Positions 1 through 6,099 of a stretch of DNA of 6,851 bases are shown one piece after another. The stretch's first letter is position 1. Each line of letters starts with the position of its first letter. Position numbers and translations under genes: made by a program. Under the pieces are notes generated by a model. The model saw only the letters and a list, made by a program, of their open reading frames with translations, had not been told where the DNA came from and ran no database searches. Source of the stretch: Gammaproteobacteria bacterium (GTDB taxonomy: Bacteria > Pseudomonadota > Gammaproteobacteria > Steroidobacterales > JACDCP01); the NCBI GenBank assembly GCA_013817465.1, contig JACDCP010000176.1:1-6851 (forward strand), in the 5' to 3' direction.

Positions 1-2
1 CG

Positions 3-1829
3 CCCGCTGTGCCTGTGCTGGTGGCGCGCACCGGCGTCGACGAAGCCGTGATCGCCGAGGCGATGTCCGAGGGAGCCCGCGACGTGGTTTCGCTCGAGCA
101 CACGAATCGCCTGCAATCGGTCGTCACGCGCGAGCTGAGGGCGTTCCGCATGGAGCGTGCCCTCAATGAAACGCGGGCTTCGGCAACCGAATACAAGCAG
201 CAGCTTCAGGCTTTCGTCGAAGGCTCTGCGGATGCCATCGCCCAGGCCCAGGAAGGCATCATCGTCGACACCAATCCCGCCTGGCTCGAGCTGTTCGGCT
301 ATCCGGAGAGCGACGAGGCCCTGACCGGCGAGCCGCTGATGGACCTGTTCGAGGCTGATGGCCACGCTGTCCTCAAGGGCGCGCTGGTCGCTTGCCAGCA
401 GGACAAGTGGACCGGTCATGCGCTGCGCCTCGCGGCGCTCGGCAGCGACGGCTCGACGATGACCGTCGGCCTGCTGCTGGAGCGCACCGAAATCGACGGC
501 GAGCCTGCGGTTCGCCTCAGCGTGCCAGCGCGCCAGGAGCGCGAGGATGAGCCCGTACAGCAACTCGAGAACGTGCTGCAGAAGGACGCGACGACCGGCC
601 TCTATCATCGCCGCTATTTTCTCGATCGCCTCGAGACACGTCTCGCCGAGCAGATTCGCGGCGGCGTGCGCGCGCTGGCTTATATCACGCCGGACAAGTT
701 TTCTGAGATCGTTGCCGAGCTCGGACCCATCGGCAGCGAGGAGCTGCTCGCGCAGCTCGCCCGGCAGCTCGTCGCCTTCATGCAGCCCACCGACCTGTAC
801 GGTCGGCTGGGCGGCACCATGTTCGCCGCGCTCCTCGAACGCGGCACACCGCGTGACGTGGAAGCCTGGGGCGAAAATGCCGTCAACCGTATTTCCGCTG
901 CCCTCTTCGAGGTCGCGGGCAAGTCGATATCGATCACGGCGACGGTCGGCATCGCCATCGCCCGCGAGGAGACCGGCAGCGTCGACCGGCTGCTCACCGC
1001 GGCGATGCAGGCGAACAACAACGGCCGGGGCCTGGGCGGCAATCTGGTGCGCCTGAACGAATCAGTGGACACCGACACGCGCATCCATGCCTACGATCAG
1101 ATCTGGGTGAAGCACATCAAGTCGGCGCTGATGGAGAACCGGTTCCGGCTGATTCACCAGCCCATCGCGAGTCTCACGGGCGACGACCAGGGCATGTATG
1201 ACATTCTGCTGCGCATGGTCGACGTGAAGGGCAAGGAAGTCCTGCCCAAGGAATTTCTTCCCGCCGCCGAGCGCAACGGCCTCATGAAGAACGTGGACCG
1301 CTGGGTGATCGGCGCGGCCATAGTGTTCTGCGCGAAGCGCACGCCGCAGCGCGTCTTCGTACGGCTCTCGAAAGATTCGATCAAGGACGAGTCGCTGCTC
1401 GAGTGGCTCGGCTCACATATAGAACACGCGCGCGTGAAATCCGGCAAGCTTTGCTTTCAGGTCACCGAGGAGGATGCCCGGCAACTCCTCAAACAGACTC
1501 GCGATCTGGCCGAATCGTTGCAGCAGGCCGGCTTCGGCTTCGCCGTGGAGCACTTCGGCGCCGGCCGGGACCCCACCCGCATCCTCGATCACATACCGAT
1601 GAACTTTCTCAAAATCGACGGCTCGCTGATGCAGGGCCTGTCCACCAATCAGGCGCTGCAGAATAAGATCCGGGGCTACGTCGAGGATGCGAAAGCGAAG
1701 AACGTGCAGACGATCGCCGAGCGCGTCGAGGACGCGAACACCATGGCCGTGCTCTGGCAGGTCGGCGTCTCGTTCATGCAGGGCTATTACGTGAAGGAGC
1801 CGGACGTCGTGCTGCAGGAGACTTCCTGA
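3..1829 (+). CDS. fimX: FimX-like degenerate GGDEF/EAL c-di-GMP effector (5' end outside window)
   Basis: This is probably a c-di-GMP receptor that controls type IV pilus function, not an enzyme. The frame is open to the left edge, and its first residues (VPVLVARTGVDEAVIAEAM, then GARDVVSL) look like the end of a response-regulator receiver domain. The true start is therefore probably upstream, and the GTG at 9 is only the first internal start. Counting from that GTG, a PAS domain covers about 64-175, a GGDEF-type domain about 190-345 and an EAL-type domain about 365-600. The GGDEF signature reads GGTMF (268-272). The EAL motif reads DIL (398-400), followed by the conserved LRM with Arg402. 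The usual DDFG is EHFG (514-517), the AEGVE motif is AERVE (570-574), and the Asn of the NLS motif is Arg. KID (535-537) and QGYY (591-594) remain. This REC-PAS-GGDEF-EAL order with dead active sites matches FimX of Pseudomonas/Xanthomonas, where the EAL domain binds c-di-GMP. The architecture is clear; the orthology and gene name are less so. Confidence 0.75.
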   Translation, partial: PAVPVLVARTGVDEAVIAEAMSEGARDVVSLEHTNRLQSVVTRELRAFRMERALNETRASATEYKQQLQAFVEGSADAIAQAQEGIIVDTNPAWLELFGYPESDEALTGEPLMDLFEADGHAVLKGALVACQQDKWTGHALRLAALGSDGSTMTVGLLLERTEIDGEPAVRLSVPARQEREDEPVQQLENVLQKDATTGLYHRRYFLDRLETRLAEQIRGGVRALAYITPDKFSEIVAELGPIGSEELLAQLARQLVAFMQPTDLYGRLGGTMFAALLERGTPRDVEAWGENAVNRISAALFEVAGKSISITATVGIAIAREETGSVDRLLTAAMQANNNGRGLGGNLVRLNESVDTDTRIHAYDQIWVKHIKSALMENRFRLIHQPIASLTGDDQGMYDILLRMVDVKGKEVLPKEFLPAAERNGLMKNVDRWVIGAAIVFCAKRTPQRVFVRLSKDSIKDESLLEWLGSHIEHARVKSGKLCFQVTEEDARQLLKQTRDLAESLQQAGFGFAVEHFGAGRDPTRILDHIPMNFLKIDGSLMQGLSTNQALQNKIRGYVEDAKAKNVQTIAERVEDANTMAVLWQVGVSFMQGYYVKEPDVVLQETS

Positions 1830-1830
1830 C

Positions 1831-1972
1831 AAAAGGGGACATTCCTGATTTCAGTCAGCAGGTAGGAAATGGGGACATTCCTGAGGCCCGGAAATGGGGA
1901 CATTCCTGATTTCGGCAGGAAATCCGGAAAGTCCCCAAGTTCCCGCATACTGAAATCAGGAATGCCCCCATT
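1831..1972. repeat. Nest of REP-like GGGGACATTCCTGATTTC repeats between convergent genes
   Basis: Three direct copies are visible. Copy 1 is at 1831-1852, copy 2 at 1865-1884 (it loses the final ATTTC), and copy 3 at 1890-1913. Copies 2 and 3 share the longer 5' flank GGAAAT. An inverted copy at 1952-1972 matches copy 3 over 21 positions with one mismatch. A degraded inverted copy is at 1931-1943 (GTCCCCAAGTTCC, whose complement GGAACTTGGGGAC resembles GGAAATGGGGAC). The nest starts one base after the upstream stop codon and ends two bases before the parC stop, so it makes up essentially the whole intergenic interval. From memory, GGGGACA-type repeats of this form flank REP-associated tyrosine transposase (IS200-like) genes in many environmental proteobacteria. 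No transposase is present here, so the elements would be non-autonomous. The repeats are seen directly; the family link is inference. Confidence 0.8.
1893..1972. terminator. Long hairpin between convergent genes, possible bidirectional terminator
   Basis: Positions 1893-1913 and 1952-1972 are inverted repeats of 21 bases with a single mismatch (A1900 against C1965). The intervening loop is 38 bases. The stem is two bases downstream of the parC stop on the minus strand and follows the fimX-like gene on the plus strand. It is thus well placed to stop or stabilise both converging transcripts. There is no U-rich tail on either side, so it is not a classic intrinsic terminator. A REP-like role in blocking 3' exonucleases is equally possible. 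The structure is seen in sequence; its function is inferred. Confidence 0.4.
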
Positions 1973-1974
1973 CG

Positions 1975-4218
1975 TCATTCGACCGCGAGGCGGTCCACGT
2001 TACGCAATCCGCGCGGCAGCAGTGCACCGCGACGCCCGCGCTCGCCGCGGTAAGCTTTGAGATCGGACGGCTTGAGGCTCATCTTGCGCTGTCCGCTGTA
2101 TATCACCAGCCGGGCTTGCGGTGACAGCGCTGCGAACGCGGCAACGAATTCCTCGCGCGCTTTGAAGCGCGCGGCCGGGATACCGAGCATCCGCAGGCCC
2201 TTGCCGCGCGCGAGCTCCGGAAGCCCGGCGAGCGGCATGATGAGCAGGCGGCCGCGATTCGTCGCTGCGGCGAGCAGGGCATCGTCCTCGGACGGCACGG
2301 GGACGGGTGTCAGCACACTTGCCCCCTTCGGCACAGTGAGCGCCGACTTGCCTGCACGGTTGCGGGTGTACAGGTCTTCGAGCTTGACGATGAATCCATA
2401 GCCCGCGTCGGTCGCCAGCACCCACCGGTCTTTCGGCTCGCCGATCAATACGCCGGCAAAGCTCGCCCCGTCCGGCGGGTTGAGGCGCCCGGACAGGGGC
2501 TCACCCGGGCCGCGGGCCGAAGGCAGCAAGTGGGCAGACAGGCTGTAAGTGCGACCCGTCGAGTCCAGAAATACCGCGAGCTGGTTGCTGCGTCCCCGTG
2601 CCATGGCGTACAGCCCGTCGCCCGATCGGTAGGTCAGGCTCGCCGGATCGACGTCATGGCCCTTCGCCGCCCGCGCCCAGCCGCGTTTCGAGAGCACGAC
2701 CGTAACCGGTTCGCTCGCGATCAGCGCCGTCTCGTCGATCGCCTGCGCGGCTTCGCGCTCAATGAGTGTCGTGCGGCGCTCGTCACCGTGCTGTTCCGCA
2801 TCGGCCAGGAGCTCCATGCGAATCAGCCTGTTGAGCTGCGCTTTGCTCCCGAGTGTCTTTGCGAGGCTCTTGCGCTCGGCGGCGAGCTCATCCTGCTCCG
2901 TGCGGATCTTTATTTCTTCCAGCCGGGCGAGGTGCCGGAGCTTGAGCTCCAGAATCGCCTCCACCTGGATATCGGTCAGCCCGAAACGTTCCATGAGCAC
3001 GGGCTTCGGCCGGTCCTCGCTGCGGATAATCGCGATGACCGCGTCGAGATGGAGAAAGGCGATCAGGAACCCTTCCAGGACTTGCAGGCGTTCCTCGACC
3101 TTGCGCAACCGGTGCTCGAGACGCCGCCTGACTGTCGCCGTGCGGAACTCGAGCCATTGCCCGAGCAACTCTGGCAACCCGCGCACGCCGGGGCGGCCAT
3201 CCAGCCCGATGACGTTCAGGTTGACGCGATAGGGCCGTTCGAGGTCCGTGGTGGCGAACAGATGTTGCATGAGGCGCTCGACATCCACGCGATTCGAGCG
3301 CGGCGTGATCACGAGTCGCGTCGGGTTCTCGTGGTCGGATTCGTCCCGCAGGTCTTCGACCATGGGCAGCTTCTTCGCATGCATCTGCGCCGCAATCTGT
3401 TCGAGGACGCGCCCGCCCGAGACCTGAAAAGGCAGCGCAGTGATCACGATCTCACCGCCCTCGCGCTCCCAGGTTGCGCGCGCCCGCAGGCTGCCGTTTC
3501 CCGTCTCGTACATCTGCAGGATTTCCGCGCGCGGGGTGACGAGCTCTGCGCCGGTTGGAAAGTCGGGGCCCTGAATGTGCACGCAGAGCTCCGCGACAGT
3601 TGCGCGCGGCTTCCGCAGCAGATGGATGCAGGCAGCAGTGACCTCGCGCAGATTGTGCGGAGGGATGTCGGTCGACATGCCGACCGCGATGCCGCTAGAA
3701 CCGTTCAGCAGGATGTTCGGCAAGCGCGCGGGCAGCAGCACGGGCTCGCTGAGCGTGCCGTCGAAATTCGGCGCCCACTCGACGGTGCCGTGGGCCAGCT
3801 CGGTGAGGAGCAAGCCGGCATAGGCCGTCAATCGCGCCTCCGTGTATCGCATGGCGGCGAAAGATTTGGGATCGTCCGTCGAGCCCCAGTTGCCCTGGCC
3901 GTCGATGAGCGGATAGCGATAGGCGAAATCCTGCGCCATGTGCACCATGGCCTCGTAGCAGGCGACATCGCCGTGCGGGTGAAACTTCCCGATGACATCA
4001 CCGATCGTGCGCGCGGACTTTTTCGGCTTGGAGAGCGAACCCAAGCCGAGCTCGCTCATCGCATAGACGATGCGCCGTTGCACGGGCTTGAGCCCGTCGC
4101 CGACGTGCGGCAGCGCGCGATCGAGGATGACGTACATCGAGTACTCGAGGTACGCGCGCTCCGTGAAAGTCTTGAGCGGTAACCGCTCGAAGCCCTCAGC
4201 CATACCGTTGCTGATCAC
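1975..4218 (-). CDS. parC: DNA topoisomerase IV subunit A (ParC)
   Basis: This is the DNA-cleaving subunit of topoisomerase IV, which acts with ParE as a ParC2ParE2 tetramer to unlink replicated chromosomes. The 747-residue product is about as long as E. coli ParC. It opens with the family block around YLEYSMYVILDRALP and GDGLKPVQRRIVYAMSELGL. It carries the catalytic tyrosine in AAMRYTEARL (Tyr125) and an intact breakage-reunion region. A ParC-type C-terminal domain without the GyrA box (QRRGGKG-like) ends in YRGERGRRGALLPRG. Residue 85 in HPHGDVACYE is Val, where E. coli has Ser80; the acidic partner Glu89 (E. coli Glu84) is kept. The start used here is a GTG at 4218. An in-frame ATG at 4203 (MAEGFERLPL...) aligns about as well with E. 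coli, and neither has a clear Shine-Dalgarno sequence. The gene lies 17 bp after a decayed porin gene, so its promoter is either inside that remnant or upstream near parE. Confidence 0.97.
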   Translation of the reverse strand: MISNGMAEGFERLPLKTFTERAYLEYSMYVILDRALPHVGDGLKPVQRRIVYAMSELGLGSLSKPKKSARTIGDVIGKFHPHGDVACYEAMVHMAQDFAYRYPLIDGQGNWGSTDDPKSFAAMRYTEARLTAYAGLLLTELAHGTVEWAPNFDGTLSEPVLLPARLPNILLNGSSGIAVGMSTDIPPHNLREVTAACIHLLRKPRATVAELCVHIQGPDFPTGAELVTPRAEILQMYETGNGSLRARATWEREGGEIVITALPFQVSGGRVLEQIAAQMHAKKLPMVEDLRDESDHENPTRLVITPRSNRVDVERLMQHLFATTDLERPYRVNLNVIGLDGRPGVRGLPELLGQWLEFRTATVRRRLEHRLRKVEERLQVLEGFLIAFLHLDAVIAIIRSEDRPKPVLMERFGLTDIQVEAILELKLRHLARLEEIKIRTEQDELAAERKSLAKTLGSKAQLNRLIRMELLADAEQHGDERRTTLIEREAAQAIDETALIASEPVTVVLSKRGWARAAKGHDVDPASLTYRSGDGLYAMARGRSNQLAVFLDSTGRTYSLSAHLLPSARGPGEPLSGRLNPPDGASFAGVLIGEPKDRWVLATDAGYGFIVKLEDLYTRNRAGKSALTVPKGASVLTPVPVPSEDDALLAAATNRGRLLIMPLAGLPELARGKGLRMLGIPAARFKAREEFVAAFAALSPQARLVIYSGQRKMSLKPSDLKAYRGERGRRGALLPRGLRNVDRLAVE
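3952..3966 (-). other. ParC quinolone-resistance-determining motif with Val at the Ser80 position
   Basis: The codon at 3966-3964 is GTC (Val85) and the codon at 3954-3952 is GAG (Glu89). They are assigned by aligning HPHGDVACYEAMV with E. coli HPHGDSACYEAMV and by the shared five-residue offset of the catalytic tyrosine (Tyr125 here, Tyr120 in E. coli). In the known drug complex, Ser80 and Glu84 anchor the water-metal-ion bridge to fluoroquinolones. Valine cannot make that contact. The substitution is seen in the sequence; reduced drug binding is inferred from the family. Confidence 0.85.
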
Positions 4219-4235
4219 GTCTGTTTAAAGGCTCG

Positions 4236-5327
4236 TCAAAACTGGTAGCTGATGATGAGCTCAGCAAAAAAGACATTGTCGGCGTCATCCGCGAATGCGT
4301 CACCCGGGAAGAAGGTGCCCAGAATGAGCTGCACATCGAAGTTGCGTTTCCCCCACCAGGCGGCGACCACGTCCACTGCCTGCCCCAGGTCCCGGTGCCG
4401 GCCGTCCGGATCCTCATCGATGAGTACATCGCGAAGCTCATCGGCGGCTTGGTGCTGCCTGTACCGGTGATACAGCACATCTACGGACAGGTTTGCCAGC
4501 GGTTCCATGCCGACCCCGGCACTGGCGATCCACATATTACTGAGTTCCGGCGCCAGAACCTCACCATAGTAGAAATAGCTACCCTGCAGCCCTGTCTGGC
4601 GGAAATCACGATCCACGTCGTCGTCGAGATTGGAGTCACCGCTTCCGAGGGCGGCGCCAAGCATGAACGACGGCTGCCAGGCAAGCTGCCGAACGCCGGG
4701 TTGCGGGCTGGGGAGAGCTCCAGACCGAACGCCCCGGACCGGAAAAACAGCCGCGCCGCATCCAGCTCCTCGTCGTACCACCAGTCCCGCTCATCCTCAA
4801 AATTCTGGCGGCCGATCTGCAGGGACAATCCCGGCTGGAATTCGCTGAAATTGACGTAGGCCTGTTCGAGGCGCAGCTCTGCCCCGGGATCCAGCGAATC
4901 GTCCTCGTCGCGGACCACGATCCCACGCCGCAGCTCCACTTCCGTGAATGCACGCAGGTTTTCGGCCGGCTCCCAGGCGAACGCGAGATCGAGGCGCGGC
5001 TCGATCGTGGCCCGATCGTCATTCCGGCTCGAATCGAGATCCAGGTTCTGCTCGACGATTGAGTCGATGTCCAGAACGGCACCGAAGCTCCACTGCTCGC
5101 TGAGCTGCCGCGTGGTCTCGGGTGGATAGTCGAAGGGTTAGGCTGGGTTCCGCCCGATCGCTCTCCTGGGCGAGCACCGGCGCCGCAGCAGCGAAGAGCA
5201 GGCTGGCGAGCCCGAGAGCCGACGCGCGCGCAGGCAGGGAGCTCCTGTGGCTTGCAATGCCGGAACAATCGGGCTCGCTCACCAATGGGAAGCAACGGTG
5301 CGCAGACCAGTCATGACTGCGGATCAC
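4236..5327 (-). pseudogene. Decayed alginate-export (AlgE-like) outer-membrane beta-barrel gene
   Basis: The intact ancestor was probably an outer-membrane porin of the alginate-export family, whose substrate here is unknown. Three pieces lie in order on the minus strand. The first (from a GTG at 5327 or 5282) encodes a Sec signal peptide, SALGLASLLFAAAAPVLAQ, and then AEPSLTL. At about 5135-5137 a CCC run carries one base too many; removing it joins the frame to FDYPPETTRQLSEQWSFGAV. That second piece stays open to about 4700 and includes LRLEQAYVNFSEFQPGLSL, QIGRQNFEDERDWWYDEELD and ARLFF, which are family-like strands. The third piece uses another frame from about 4690 and runs through PSFMLGAALGSGDSN, DFRQTGLQ, YYGEVLAPELSN and VDVLYHRYRQ to a terminal Phe (ISYQF), typical of outer-membrane barrels. 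The whole is about 360 residues, whereas relatives as I recall them are nearer 450-550. The second frame change therefore probably marks an internal deletion between about 4720 and 4665. The start is uncertain and has no clear ribosome site. Confidence 0.75.
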
Positions 5328-5340
5328 GCCGCCGGAAAGT

Positions 5341-5436
5341 TCATTCAGCCGGCGCGATCAGCCCGGCATCGAGCAGCTCGTGTATCAGATCCGCCACATC
5401 CTGCTCGATGACTTCCCGGTCGACGCTGCAAGGCAT
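5341..5436 (-). pseudogene. 3' remnant of a PqqD-family gene
   Basis: A minus-strand frame ending at TGA 5343-5341 encodes VDREVIEQDV, then ADLIHELLDAGLIAPAE and stop. This resembles the last helix and tail of PqqD-family proteins, where an acidic D-V pair is followed by a helix and a GLI/GLL end. PqqD-type domains bind leader peptides for radical-SAM or other peptide-modifying partners. Only about 28 codons are recognisable, so most of a normal ~90-residue protein is missing. Upstream in this frame an ATG at 5436 precedes four residues without likeness to the family. The remnant starts where the sensor gene upstream loses its own frame, so a deletion seems to have joined the two genes near 5420-5432. 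The tail is short, so another small helical or winged-helix C-terminus cannot be excluded. Confidence 0.5.
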
Positions 5437-6087
5437 GCTCGGCGCGCTTTCGTTCCGTGATATCGCGATTGATGAGGAACATCGCGAAAAGCACGAGCCC
5501 GGCGGCTACCAGACCGCCGCTCGTGATGGTCGCCATCGCAACCGTGGCTCTGTTCTCCGCCATTTGCGAGCGCCCTGCCAGCCGATCCTCCTCCTGTGCC
5601 TGCATCTGGACGATGATTTTCCCGATGCTGTCCATCTGATACTTGCCCTCGCCGGATCGAATAGCCCGCACGCCGGCGTCGAAGCCCTCGTTTCTGCGCA
5701 GCCTGATGGCTTCGTCGAATTCGGCGAGATTGTCCATGACGCCGGCCTCCACGGTCGCCAGGCGCCCCCGCTGGCTCATATCGGCAGCGATCAGGTCTCT
5801 GAGCTCGGCGAGCTCGTCATCGATGAGGCCCACGGCTTCATGATACGGATCGAGATATCTTTCCTCGCCCGTCAGGATGAATCCCCGTTCTCCCGCTGCG
5901 CATCTTTCAGACGCGAATAAAGATCCTCCAGCGTATCAATCACCGCGTGGCTGTATGTCAAAAGACGAATCGTGTCGATAAGCCGGTTGATGCTGAGGAC
6001 GGAAACGACGCCGATCACGATCAGGAGCACGAGCGCGAGCGCAAGCGCAAAGCCCGTATTGATCTTTTTGTCTATCGACCAGTTCAC
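5426..6087 (-). pseudogene. Frameshifted and truncated CHASE3 membrane sensor gene
   Basis: The ancestor was probably an inner-membrane histidine kinase or GGDEF protein with a periplasmic CHASE3 sensor domain. From a GTG at 6087, the first piece encodes MNWSIDKKINTGF, a membrane segment (ALALALVLLIVIGVVSVLSI) and the first CHASE3 helix up to LKDAQREN. The frame then breaks near 5887, and the first frame stops five codons later. One extra base there restores the diagnostic CHASE3 motif RGFILTGEERYLDPYHEAV, followed by the second helix bundle (DELAELRDLIAADMSQRGRL, MDNLAEFDEAIRLRR). A second membrane segment follows (SGGLVAAGLVLFAMFLI), then the linker NRDITERKRAEHALQ. That linker normally leads into a kinase, PAS or GGDEF module, but here the homology ends at about 5430 in a PqqD-like tail. 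The output domain is gone, so even without the frameshift the product could not signal in the usual way. The gene starts 12 bp after the parE stop. Confidence 0.75.
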
Positions 6088-6099
6088 TTGAATGCGTGA

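Noticed and set aside
547..1056. Overlapping 169-codon frame within the fimX-like gene
   Set aside because: It is very rich in Ser, Arg and Ala, which is typical of a shifted frame of a high-GC gene. The main frame shows clear PAS, GGDEF and EAL homology.
1831..1972. Repeat nest as a CRISPR array
   Set aside because: The copies are unequal in length, lie 6-12 bases apart without uniform spacers, and occur in both orientations.
2530..4182. A 550-codon open frame on the plus strand, antisense to parC
   Set aside because: It lies wholly inside parC, whose product matches the topoisomerase IV family throughout. The antisense translation is rich in Arg, Ala, Gln and His and shows no domain, as expected from high-GC complement frames.
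4219..4245. TTGACG and TTTAAA on the minus strand as a parC promoter
   Set aside because: The spacing is wrong: a -10 box at 17 bases from TTGACG would fall inside the parC coding start and does not resemble the consensus.
5878..5892. Programmed ribosomal frameshift in the CHASE3 gene
   Set aside because: There is no slippery heptamer with a nearby stimulator, and the downstream product lacks an output domain anyway. Decay or an indel error is simpler.
5252..5920. A 222-codon plus-strand frame opposite the sensor and porin remnants
   Set aside because: The opposite strand has clear membrane segments, a CHASE3 motif and a signal peptide. The plus-strand translation has no recognisable features.
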